A DNA stretch of 64,000 nucleotides from assembly GCF_023336895.1 (NCBI RefSeq), contig NZ_JAMBLT010000002.1, forward strand, positions 62,001 through 126,000. Reading direction: 5' to 3'. This DNA comes from Parasutterella secunda (GTDB taxonomy: Bacteria > Pseudomonadota > Gammaproteobacteria > Burkholderiales > Burkholderiaceae_F). The position numbers and the translations under genes are program-made. Below, piece after piece: positions 43,511-51,692 of this stretch; the first letter of the stretch is position 1, and every line of letters starts with the position of its first letter. Below the pieces are notes generated by a model. The model saw only the letters and a program-made list of their open reading frames with translations. It was not told the origin of the DNA and searched no databases.

Positions 43511-46500
43511 ATGCAGTCTCAAAACGCCTGTTTGTCTTTAGGCATTGACATTGGTTCGACAACCATTAAATACGCGCTCATTGACGGCAATAAAAAAATC
43601 GTCGCCGCCCGTTACGAACGCCATAAAAGTGCAGTGGTTCAAACACTCAAATGGCTTTTATCGGATTTGATTGCGCACTATGATTGCCAAAAAGCCTTTG
43701 TCCGGTTATCAGGCTCGGGCGCTTTGATCCTAGCCGGTGCAACGGGCACCGGATTTGTGCAGGAAGTGGTGGCGGCCGGGACGTACCTGCATGAAAATGA
43801 TCCTCTGTTAGACGTTGCCGTGGAACTAGGCGGTGAAGACGCCAAAATCATTTACCTCACACAAGGCGTTGAACTTCGCATGAACGAAGCCTGCGCGGGC
43901 GGCACCGGAGCCTTTATTGATCAGATGGCTTCGCTTTTGGACACTGACCCCATCGGGCTCAATGAACTGGCAGAAGACGCCAAACGGTCCCACCCGATTG
44001 CTTCGCGCTGCGGTGTTTTTGCGAAGACAGACGTCGTTGCTCTTTTAAATAGCGGCGTTCCTCGCTCAGAAATCGCCCGAAGCATCTTTGAAGCCGTCGC
44101 AGATCAGGCCATCAGCGGCTTGGCATGCGGTCGACCCATTGAAGGACGGGTGGCTTTTTTAGGCGGACCTTTACATTTTTTGCCGCAACTGGCGAGTGCC
44201 TTTGAGCGAAAACTTAAAGCCGATAAAACAACCTTCGAGCATTTCAATAATTCTCAATACGCTGTTGCTTATGGGGCCGCCGTTGATGCGTTTGAAAACA
44301 CCAAAGATGAAGAGACAACGCTTGAAGAATTTTTGGAAAAACTCGCTCCAATTGACACTATCGCGGGTGAATCTGTTCATCTGGCTCCTTTTTTCAAGAA
44401 TCAAGAAGAGCTTGATAACTTCAAAAAACGACACGCCGCGCATTGCGCTAAACGAGGGCAATTGCAAGATGCCTCTGGCGACCTATTTTTAGGGATTGAC
44501 CTGGGCAGTACGACGGTCAAACTCGCATTAATTGATCAAGACGGTGCCATCCTTTATGACTGGTACAACCACAATGAGGGTGACCCCCTACCTAAACTGA
44601 TTCCGCAAGTTTTGGCACTTACCTCAGCTTTACCGAATAAAGCCCGAGTGCGCGCCATTTGCACAACAGGTTACGGCGCAAGTCTTGCTCAGGCGGCCTT
44701 AGGCAGCCAATTCAATGAGGTCGAAACCCTGGCACACCAACGCGCCGCAGTCGCCTTTGATCCCCAAACAAGCTACGTGATTGACATTGGCGGCCAGGAC
44801 ATGAAGTGCCTGAAGGTAACGGCAGGCGCAATCGCCGATGTTAAATTAAATGAAGCTTGCTCTTCGGGGTGCGGCTCTTTCATTGAAACATACGCTAAGC
44901 AACTGGGGCTTTCTCTTTGCGAATTTGTCGACAGTGCACTTCATGCGCAAAATCCCTGTGATTTAGGCACCCGTTGTACTGTGTTCATGAATTCAAAAGT
45001 CAAGCAAGCGCAAAGTGCGGGGGCAACCGTTGCCGACATCGCCGCGGGGCTGTGCCACTCGATTGTCTTAAATGCCTTACACAAAGTGCTGCGTATTGCC
45101 GATACCAAACAGTTGGGTGAGCATGTCTTGGTGCAAGGCGGCACGTTCTTAAATGACGCCATCCTGCGCGCTTTTGAGCTTTACATTGGCCGTCAGGTAA
45201 TCAGACCCGATATTGCCGGTTTGATGGGCGCGTATGGTGCGGCATTGATTGCTCGCGAAAGAACAACAACGGATACTCCCCTTTTAGATTTAAGCCAAAA
45301 GGCTCTCGATCTTTCCGGCGTCAAAACAACTGAATTTCGCTGCAAGAGCTGCAACAACCACTGTCTGTTAACTTTGCATCGTTTTGCGAGCGGGCAAAAA
45401 CACGTAAGCGGCAACCGTTGTGATTTTGCTCTCAAAGGCATTGAAGGCAAAAACGCTGAGCACTTCATTGACAAAAAATGCAGCCTGCTTTTTAACCGAG
45501 AACCCCTGCCCGAAAATGAAGCCCCTCGAGGCACAATCGGCATTGCGCGAGTGCTCAATATTTATGAGCATTACCCCTACTGGTTTGAGCTTTTTACGAA
45601 ACTCGGATTTCATGTGGAGCTCTCACCCTATTCGGATCACTACATCGCAGGGCTCGGTATTGAAAGTATTCCCTCTCAAAGCCTTTGTCTGCCGGCTAAG
45701 CTTGCCCACGGACACGTCACCTGGCTGGCCAAAAAAGGCGTCAAACGTATTTGGTTGCCCTGCATTCCGAAAGAACGAACGAATTTTGCAAATGTGCCGG
45801 GTCGCTTTGCCTGTCCGGTGGTTGGCGGCTATCCTGAAGCCTTGAAACTTAATTTTGAGTGCACCCATCCTGAAGCGAAACTTCTTACACCTTTTGTGGA
45901 TCTCAATGAGGCTAAAACCGTCCAACGGGCCATCAGTGAAGCCTTTCCGGAAATTCCGATCGCGCAAATTCGCGAGGCCGTTCGAAGTGCGGAAGCTGCA
46001 CAGCAAACCTATCAGCGCCAAGTCCGACAGATGGGGGAAAAGTGCTGGCGTGAACACGAAGTTTCCAAGGCTCCCTTAGTGGTGATTGCCTCGCACCCCT
46101 ATCACATGGATCCTTTTGTCAATCATGGCATTTGCACACTGATTGCCTCTATGGGCGTTGAGATTGTCACGGAGGATTCAATCGCGCACTTGGCCCCCGA
46201 CACGACTTCACTGGATGTCATCGACCAGTGGACATTCCATAGCCGCCTATACCGTGCAGCCGAGCTCACACGTGATAAACCGTGGGCGGAACTTGTTCAT
46301 TTGGTCAGTTTCGGTTGCGGACTCGATGCCATTACCTCCGAGCAGGTTCGTCGTATTCTGGAGCCAGCCGGTAAACTTTATACAATGCTTAAAATCGACG
46401 AAGGCGATACGCTGGGAGCGGCCCGGATTCGCTTGCGCTCGCTTTTTGCCGCTCTCAAAGACCGACGTGAATTGCATGCCGGTATTCAAGAGGCTCCCAT

Positions 46501-47764
46501 TGTCTGGCATGATCGTCCGAAGGAAAAGAAAAAACTGGATCTTAAAGCTGTCAAGACAATTTACGTGCCCCAAATGGCGCCGATCCACTTCCCGATTCTT
46601 GAAAGCGCTCTGAAAAGTTTAGGCTTTAATGTCAAACTCTTGCCTCAGGTGCGTCCCGAGGCGATCCAGTTGGGGTTGCGCTACGTTAATAACGACGCCT
46701 GTTATCCGGCCATTGTTGTCATCGGACAGTTGTTGGATGCCGTTTTATCGAAAGATTTCGATCAGGATACGAGCGCGCTTTTGCTCGCGCAGACATGCGG
46801 ACCGTGCCGCGCCACTAACTACGCGACACTTTTGAAGTGGGCACTCAAAGACCTTGATATGGAAGAGCTTCCCGTTATCACTATCTCGACACAGAAGGTA
46901 ACCGGTACGGAACACCTTCCGTTGGGACTTAAAGGCATTAACCGAATCGCCTTGGGAGTGCTTTACGGTGATTTGCTGCAAAAGCTCTATCTAAAAACCC
47001 GCTCTTATGAGAAAGTACCGGGCAGCGCTCAGAAGCTTTTAGATAAATGGCAAGCGATTGCCTGCCGCGATATTGATAAAGGTAAGAGTGCGCTTCGAGT
47101 CAATGCTTTACAAATGGCCAAAGAATTTGCCGCTATTGAATGCACTGACACGCCCAAACCTCAGGTCGGCATTGTGGGCGAAATCCTTTTGAAGTATCAC
47201 CCGCAGGCAAACCTCAACATTTTGGAAGAACTCTTTGCCGAAGGGGCTGAGCCGCGTTTAGGCGATATTTCAAGCTTCCTTTTGTATTGCCTCTACGACC
47301 CGATTTTCCAAGCTAAAGCGTTAAAGGGCCCCAAGATGCGGGCTTTAACCTCCGGTCTTTTTGTGCAGTACTTTGAATCCCTCAGAAGCATTGCCAATGA
47401 AGCACTCTGCCAAGCAGGCTTCAAAGCAATGCCAACGCTAAAGGAACATCTGGCGCGTCTTAACAGCCTTATGTCACCGGCCCAACAAGCCGGCGAAGGT
47501 TGGCTTCTTACCGCTGAAATGGTGGAATTTTTGGAAACAGGCGCTCCCAATGTGCTCTGTCTGCAGCCTTTTGCTTGTCTGCCCAACCACATTACGGGTA
47601 AAGGCGTGATGCGGGTACTCAGACAGCTTTATCCGAACGCCAATCTGTGTGCCATTGATTTTGAAGCGGGAACTTCACATGCGAATTTCAGTAACCGCTT
47701 AAAATTATTCATGGCCCAGGCTCGCGATAACCAATCAAAGCGTACTGCCGCTAAAGGACTGTAA
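43511..47764 (+). CDS. Giant 2-hydroxyacyl-CoA dehydratase activase-related fusion protein
   Basis: 1417 residues. Two tandem ASKHA ATPase domains of the BadF/BadG/HgdC type: the first opens with GIDIGSTTIKYALIDG (~11) and has NEACAGGTGAFIDQMAS (~125); the second opens GIDLGSTTVKLALIDQ (~328) and has NEACSSGCGSFIETYA. Then come a Cys/His segment FRCKSCNNHCLLTLHRF (~609), a DUF2229-like domain (~670-850), and a HgdB/BcrC-like dehydratase-subunit domain (~1015-1380) with QTCGPCRATNYATLLK. Activases use ATP and a Cys-bound [4Fe-4S] cluster to inject electrons into dehydratases; single-chain fusions of this kind are known but not well assigned. No partner HgdA/HgdB genes are adjacent. Oxygen-sensitive anaerobic chemistry is likely. 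Confidence 0.85.
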   Translation: MQSQNACLSLGIDIGSTTIKYALIDGNKKIVAARYERHKSAVVQTLKWLLSDLIAHYDCQKAFVRLSGSGALILAGATGTGFVQEVVAAGTYLHENDPLLDVAVELGGEDAKIIYLTQGVELRMNEACAGGTGAFIDQMASLLDTDPIGLNELAEDAKRSHPIASRCGVFAKTDVVALLNSGVPRSEIARSIFEAVADQAISGLACGRPIEGRVAFLGGPLHFLPQLASAFERKLKADKTTFEHFNNSQYAVAYGAAVDAFENTKDEETTLEEFLEKLAPIDTIAGESVHLAPFFKNQEELDNFKKRHAAHCAKRGQLQDASGDLFLGIDLGSTTVKLALIDQDGAILYDWYNHNEGDPLPKLIPQVLALTSALPNKARVRAICTTGYGASLAQAALGSQFNEVETLAHQRAAVAFDPQTSYVIDIGGQDMKCLKVTAGAIADVKLNEACSSGCGSFIETYAKQLGLSLCEFVDSALHAQNPCDLGTRCTVFMNSKVKQAQSAGATVADIAAGLCHSIVLNALHKVLRIADTKQLGEHVLVQGGTFLNDAILRAFELYIGRQVIRPDIAGLMGAYGAALIARERTTTDTPLLDLSQKALDLSGVKTTEFRCKSCNNHCLLTLHRFASGQKHVSGNRCDFALKGIEGKNAEHFIDKKCSLLFNREPLPENEAPRGTIGIARVLNIYEHYPYWFELFTKLGFHVELSPYSDHYIAGLGIESIPSQSLCLPAKLAHGHVTWLAKKGVKRIWLPCIPKERTNFANVPGRFACPVVGGYPEALKLNFECTHPEAKLLTPFVDLNEAKTVQRAISEAFPEIPIAQIREAVRSAEAAQQTYQRQVRQMGEKCWREHEVSKAPLVVIASHPYHMDPFVNHGICTLIASMGVEIVTEDSIAHLAPDTTSLDVIDQWTFHSRLYRAAELTRDKPWAELVHLVSFGCGLDAITSEQVRRILEPAGKLYTMLKIDEGDTLGAARIRLRSLFAALKDRRELHAGIQEAPIVWHDRPKEKKKLDLKAVKTIYVPQMAPIHFPILESALKSLGFNVKLLPQVRPEAIQLGLRYVNNDACYPAIVVIGQLLDAVLSKDFDQDTSALLLAQTCGPCRATNYATLLKWALKDLDMEELPVITISTQKVTGTEHLPLGLKGINRIALGVLYGDLLQKLYLKTRSYEKVPGSAQKLLDKWQAIACRDIDKGKSALRVNALQMAKEFAAIECTDTPKPQVGIVGEILLKYHPQANLNILEELFAEGAEPRLGDISSFLLYCLYDPIFQAKALKGPKMRALTSGLFVQYFESLRSIANEALCQAGFKAMPTLKEHLARLNSLMSPAQQAGEGWLLTAEMVEFLETGAPNVLCLQPFACLPNHITGKGVMRVLRQLYPNANLCAIDFEAGTSHANFSNRLKLFMAQARDNQSKRTAAKGL

Positions 47765-47766
47765 CG

Positions 47767-48531
47767 ATGGATCATCTCACCGAAGGCGGACTACTCATTA
47801 TCACGCTTGCTGATCAAGGGGCTGTGGGGCCACTGCCATCGCACTACTTTGATCCTCGAGCCAAGCAGGGAAAAATTCGCGACGCTTTAGTGCGATGGTT
47901 TTCCCTTTGGGGCATTCCCCTTTCAGGCTCCACACATAATCCGACCTGGCTTGAAGCTCATACAACGGAAGTTGTATGGTGCGATTCTGTCCCAGGCGAT
48001 CTGCACGGTCCGCAGACCGTTCGTTATTATGCTCAACATGCCGACCGCATTGTCGAAGCCATCGAAAAGTGCCGACCGAAAGTTATTCTTGTCTTAAGTG
48101 CCTATCTCTACGAGGCGATGGCAACAGAGGGTTTATCTCAAAAGATTTCTGCAGTGATCGGTAAAGCAAAAGGCGCTCCACGAAGAATCACAACCATGAG
48201 GCTAAAAGCGCTTGAGCAAAAATTTGAACATGCGCAAATGCTGATTCTTCCGACTCCCTCTAAAAACACCACAGACGACTACATCAGAAGTCTGAGTGCC
48301 AGTGTCCGAGAGACATTCGAAGCAGCAGGATTTAACCTCAAAGACAATGGTGATGCACTTTTAGGAGCTGCTAAGGCACTGCTCGTTTTAGATGAAAAAC
48401 GCACCATTGTCGCAATGCAAAATCGACTTCGTATCGATGAGTCTCGGGCTAAAGCGTTGCTTGAAGCGATGCAGGAAGAAGGTCTCATCAGTCAACCTGA
48501 TGAGAACGGAAGACGTTTTTTGAAGAAATAA
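47767..48531 (+). CDS. Unknown protein with C-terminal FtsK-gamma-like winged helix
   Basis: 254 residues starting 2 nt after the previous stop, so co-transcribed. Residues 1-195 are an alpha/beta domain I do not recognise, with HYFDPRAKQGKIRDALVRWF, WGIPLSGSTHNPTW and VVWCDSVPGDLHGPQT; RPKVILVLSAYLYEAM is a Rossmann-like strand-helix. Residues ~200-254 (LLGAAKALLVLDEKRTIVAM, then QNRLRIDESRAKALLEAMQE and EGLISQPDENGRRFL) match the pattern of the FtsK gamma domain, a winged helix that reads KOPS sites in FtsK. DNA binding is therefore inferred. No motor domain is present. A uracil-glycosylase-like fold for the front half was considered, but its motifs are not convincing. Confidence 0.7.
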   Translation: MDHLTEGGLLIITLADQGAVGPLPSHYFDPRAKQGKIRDALVRWFSLWGIPLSGSTHNPTWLEAHTTEVVWCDSVPGDLHGPQTVRYYAQHADRIVEAIEKCRPKVILVLSAYLYEAMATEGLSQKISAVIGKAKGAPRRITTMRLKALEQKFEHAQMLILPTPSKNTTDDYIRSLSASVRETFEAAGFNLKDNGDALLGAAKALLVLDEKRTIVAMQNRLRIDESRAKALLEAMQEEGLISQPDENGRRFLKK

Positions 48532-48565
48532 AAAATCCCGTGCAACTTGAAAAAAGCGCACGGGA
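48531..48565 (-). terminator. Terminator of gltX
   Basis: An 8-bp stem (48536-48543 with 48558-48565) is followed on the minus strand by TTTTTTATTT; convergent with the plus-strand gene ending at 48531. Confidence 0.82.
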
Positions 48566-48588
48566 CTTTGAGCAATACCAATACTCTA

Positions 48589-49998
48589 TCAGAGCATCTT
48601 CAAGCCGCTTTCGATATTGGCAATGACGGTGTCTTTACCAAACAATTCAAGCGTCTTATCAAAGACAGGCGAAATCTTTTCACCAAAGACCAGCACACGA
48701 ATAGGCACTGCCACCACAGGCATCTTGATACCCATTTCATCCATGATGCTCTTTAAAACACCGTAGATGTTTTCTGCGGTCCAATTCTCAACACCGCGGG
48801 CGCGTTCAAGGAAAAGCTTCACAGCTGCCAAGCTTTGTTCATTGGCAAGCACCTCACGCACAAGCGCTTCATCGCGCTGCAACGGGCGGTAGAAAATCAT
48901 GCAGTTGTCGGCAAGCGCTTCGAGCGTTTCGGGACGCTGCTTAGTGATTTCCATCACACGGGCCAAATCGGCATGACCGTCAATCACGCCGCCTCGAGCT
49001 TCGATACGCGGACGCACCAAACGGGCAAGACGATCGTTGTCAGCCTCTGCGATATAGAGGTGATTCAAGTGATTGAGCTTCTTTGGATCCAAACAAGCGG
49101 GAGACTTGGAGCAATGACGCAAATCAAACCACTCGGCCAATTGAGCCTTCGTGAATTTTTCATCATTGCCGTGGCCCCAACCCAAACGAGCAAGGTAGTT
49201 AACCAAAGCTTCAGGCAAATAGCCCTTCTTTTCGTAATCCATTACGCTTGCGTCGCCATTGCGCTTACTCAACTTACGATTATCCGGACCATTGATGAGC
49301 GGCAGGTGGGCAAATTCCGGCACTTCAGCACCCAAGGCCTTATAAAGATTGATCTGACGAGGGGTGTTATTGATATGGTCAGCACCGCGAACAACGTGGC
49401 TCACCTTCATGTCGATATCGTCAACCACAACAGCGAAGTTATAGGTCGGAATACCGTCACCGCGCATAATCACCAAATCGTCCAATTCGGTATTTTCAAA
49501 AGAAATCGGGCCATAGACCATGTCATTCCAGGTAACCGTGCCGGTATCGGGATTGCGGAAACGGATTACAGGCGTGATGCCTCCCGGAATCGGACGACCG
49601 ACACAATTTTCAGGACGCCAGCGACCGTCGTAACGAGGCTTAATCTTCTTGGCCATCTGTTCTTCGCGCAAGGCTTCCAACTCTTCCTTGGTGGCGTAGC
49701 ACTTATAAGCCAAGCCCTTTTCGAGCATCATATCGACCACTTCTTTATAGCGGTTCAAACGATCCATTTGGTAGATAGGACCTTCGTCGTAATCGAGTTC
49801 CAACCACTTCATGCCATTGATGATCACGTCAACGGCTTCTTGCGTGGAGCGCTCCTGGTCCGTATCTTCGATACGAAGGAGGAACTTGCCGCCTACAAAG
49901 TGGCGTGCATAGGCCCAGCAGTAAATAGCCGTGCGGGCGGTGCCCAAGTGCATCATTCCGGTCGGAGACGGTGCGATACGCGTGCGAATTTCTTTCAT
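48589..49998 (-). CDS. gltX: Glutamyl-tRNA synthetase
   Basis: 469 residues, class I. The HIGH equivalent is RIAPSPTGMMHLGTARTAIY (~8-25), the conserved FLLRIEDTDQERS and FNFAVVVDD-type YNFAVVVDDIDMKVSHVVRG follow, and KMSKS is RKLSKRNGDASVMDYEKKG (~250). The C-terminal helical anticodon-binding domain is complete. Charges tRNA-Glu (and possibly tRNA-Gln). Upstream, at 50088-50121, there is an unusual cluster of DnaA-box-like 9-mers. Confidence 0.97.
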   Translation of the reverse strand: MKEIRTRIAPSPTGMMHLGTARTAIYCWAYARHFVGGKFLLRIEDTDQERSTQEAVDVIINGMKWLELDYDEGPIYQMDRLNRYKEVVDMMLEKGLAYKCYATKEELEALREEQMAKKIKPRYDGRWRPENCVGRPIPGGITPVIRFRNPDTGTVTWNDMVYGPISFENTELDDLVIMRGDGIPTYNFAVVVDDIDMKVSHVVRGADHINNTPRQINLYKALGAEVPEFAHLPLINGPDNRKLSKRNGDASVMDYEKKGYLPEALVNYLARLGWGHGNDEKFTKAQLAEWFDLRHCSKSPACLDPKKLNHLNHLYIAEADNDRLARLVRPRIEARGGVIDGHADLARVMEITKQRPETLEALADNCMIFYRPLQRDEALVREVLANEQSLAAVKLFLERARGVENWTAENIYGVLKSIMDEMGIKMPVVAVPIRVLVFGEKISPVFDKTLELFGKDTVIANIESGLKML

Positions 49999-50087
49999 TT
50001 TGTCTTATTAGAAACGATTAAGAGAATTTATTAATTTTAAGCCATCGCAAAGGCTTCGTCTAGAAAAGTGAGAACATTCGGTGTGTT

Positions 50088-50121
50088 TTTCCACAATTTT
50101 TGTGAACAACATTGTGGACAA
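50088..50121. promoter_or_regulatory. Cluster of three DnaA-box-like 9-mers upstream of gltX
   Basis: TTTTCCACA (50088-50096, plus), TTGTTCACA (50101-50109, minus) and TTGTCCACA (50113-50121, minus) each differ from TTATNCACA by one base. CCACAAT/ATTGTGG (50091-50097 with 50111-50117) is also an inverted repeat. Possible DnaA binding or another operator in the 232-bp gltX-rplT gap. Confidence 0.4.
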
Positions 50122-50163
50122 CTTTGGGAATTCTTGGGGAAAAAGGTGTGCAAAAAGTGCGGC

Positions 50164-50204
50164 GAATAAAAAAAGAACCGCTTGCTCAATGGCTTGCGGC
50201 TCTT
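50164..50204 (-). terminator. Terminator of the thrS-infC-rpmI-rplT operon
   Basis: A 9-bp stem with one mismatch (50173-50181 with 50196-50204) is followed on the minus strand by a long T run (plus A 50168-50174), 27 nt after the rplT stop. Confidence 0.75.
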
Positions 50205-50230
50205 CTTTTATAAAACTCGTTCAGAACGAA

Positions 50231-50581
50231 TTACAGGCTCTTCACCTTTTCCACGAGGCTGGCAAAGCCGGCCTTGTCGAAGATAGCCATATCGGAAAGA
50301 ACCTTACGGTCCAAAGCGATGTTAGCCTTCTTCAAGCCGTTCATGAACACGCTGTAGGTCATGCCGTTGGCGCGAGCGCCGGCATTGATACGAGCGATCC
50401 ACAAGCGACGGAAAACGCGCTTCTTATTGCGACGGTCACGGTAAGCGTACTGACCGGCCTTCATCACCGCTTGCTTGGCAACGCGGAAAACATTATTGCG
50501 ACGAAGAATGAAACCCTTGGAGAGTTTCATAATCTTCTTATGACGAGCACGAGCGGTTACACCACGTTTTACTCTGGGCAT
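50231..50581 (-). CDS. rplT: 50S ribosomal protein L20
   Basis: 116 residues. Complete L20: a basic N-terminal arm [60 protein letters not shown] and the C-terminal [15 protein letters not shown]. Binds 23S rRNA early in 50S assembly; in many bacteria it also represses its own operon. AGGAGGAG just before ATG gives strong initiation. Last gene of the operon, 16 nt after rpmI. Confidence 0.98.
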   Translation of the reverse strand: MPRVKRGVTARARHKKIMKLSKGFILRRNNVFRVAKQAVMKAGQYAYRDRRNKKRVFRRLWIARINAGARANGMTYSVFMNGLKKANIALDRKVLSDMAIFDKAGFASLVEKVKSL

Positions 50582-50597
50582 CTTTCTCTCCTCCTAA

Positions 50598-50795
50598 TTA
50601 GGCGTAGGGCAACATACGATGGATGGACTTGCTGTCAGAGTCGTGAATGGTGACCATTCCGCGCAAATGACGCTTGTTCTTCGTCGTACGATGGGAAAGA
50701 ATGTGACGCTTGGTAGCGTGAGCACGCTTAATGGAGCCGCCGGAGCGCACTTTAAAGCGCTTAGAGGCAGCCTTCTTCGTTTTCATCTTCGGCAT
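50598..50795 (-). CDS. rpmI: 50S ribosomal protein L35
   Basis: 65 residues: [20 protein letters not shown], then [16 protein letters not shown], typical L35. GGAAATCG precedes ATG 50795. A 176-nt gap to infC holds a strong three-way-junction RNA fold (50882-50952) that may control rpmI-rplT. Confidence 0.98.
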   Translation of the reverse strand: MPKMKTKKAASKRFKVRSGGSIKRAHATKRHILSHRTTKNKRHLRGMVTIHDSDSKSIHRMLPYA

Positions 50796-50881
50796 TTGAC
50801 CGATTTCCTTTTGTTATTAGATGATCACCGGTGCTTTCACACCTTGCGAAAGACTTGTCAACCGGATCTCACTTGTTATAG

Positions 50882-50952
50882 GCCGAGTCCCATTTTGCCT
50901 TATCGCGGCACACAAAAAAGTCCGCGAGGGATTCTAAAAAGAATGACTCGGC
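50882..50952 (-). promoter_or_regulatory. Three-way-junction RNA leader ahead of rpmI-rplT
   Basis: An outer 8-bp perfect stem (50882-50889 with 50945-50952) encloses two hairpins: TCGCGG/CCGCGA (50903-50908 with 50922-50927) and ATTCT/AGAAT (50931-50935 with 50940-50944), the latter abutting the outer stem. It lies 87 nt before rpmI, in the position of known L20 autoregulatory leaders. Function is inferred. Confidence 0.5.
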
Positions 50953-50971
50953 TACGAAATTGCAAATGATA

Positions 50972-51493
50972 TTACTTTTTGCGTTTAGGCGCAAGTACCA
51001 TAATCATCTGGCGGCCTTCAAGTTTCGGGAATTGTTCTACTTGAGCAATTTCTGCCAGATCTTCGCGAATGCGTGTGAGCACATCTTGGCCTAAATCCTG
51101 ATGGGCCATTTCACGACCGCGGTAACGAAGCGTCACTTTTGCCTTGTTGCCGTCACCCAAGAAGCGGATGAGCGCGCGAAGCTTCGTTTGATAGTCATTT
51201 TCATCGGTGGCCGGACGGAACTTCACTTCCTTGACCTGAATGACCTTTTGCTTGGCCTTCATTTCCTGTTGGCGCTTTTGTTCTTGATAACGGAACTTGC
51301 CGTAGTCCATCAAGCGGCAAACAGGAGGATTAGCCTTAGCGGCCACTTCCACCAAATCCACCCCCGCTTCTTCGGCCATGGCCAAAGCTTCGGAAGTGCG
51401 CACAATACCGATTTGGGTGCCATCGACACCCGTCAAGCGAATTTCAGGCACGCGAATCTCACGATTGATTCGGTGCGTACGTTCTTGAGCTAT
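50972..51493 (-). CDS. infC: Translation initiation factor IF-3
   Basis: 173 residues if translation begins at ATA 51493 (AGGAG sits 7 nt upstream); ATC at 51496 is the alternative. The first ATG/GTG-type start in frame, GTG 51451, would cut off the conserved [15 protein letters not shown] strand and has no ribosome-binding site. IF-3 N domain ([20 protein letters not shown]), linker ([20 protein letters not shown]) and C domain ([35 protein letters not shown]) are complete. Non-AUG starts let IF-3 repress its own translation (established in E. coli). Second gene of the thrS operon. Confidence 0.96.
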   Translation of the reverse strand: MAQERTHRINREIRVPEIRLTGVDGTQIGIVRTSEALAMAEEAGVDLVEVAAKANPPVCRLMDYGKFRYQEQKRQQEMKAKQKVIQVKEVKFRPATDENDYQTKLRALIRFLGDGNKAKVTLRYRGREMAHQDLGQDVLTRIREDLAEIAQVEQFPKLEGRQMIMVLAPKRKK

Positions 51494-51629
51494 GATCGTT
51501 CTCCTAAAAACTCTACATTGTCACGCAAGACAGCGCGAAGCGCTCACTTTACCACTTTTTGTTTGATTTTTGGTGAGCAAAAACTTAAAAAACAACACAA
51601 AAAAGCAATTTTTTCACTTCTCGACACTA

Positions 51630-51667
51630 AAACACCCGACCGCGAATGCTTCACGAGCCGGGTGTTT
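51630..51667 (-). terminator. Hairpin between thrS and infC
   Basis: A 9-bp stem (51630-51638 with 51659-51667), 25 nt past the thrS stop, followed on the minus strand by a short T tract (TTTTAG). Probably a partial terminator, leaving infC dependent on read-through or its own promoter. Confidence 0.5.
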
Positions 51668-51692
51668 GGTCAAACTGAAAAAATCACTTCAA

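Noticed and set aside
48835-50034. 399-codon open frame antisense to gltX
   Set aside because: It mirrors the codon structure of gltX, which has full family motifs on the other strand; no ribosome-binding site or family resemblance.
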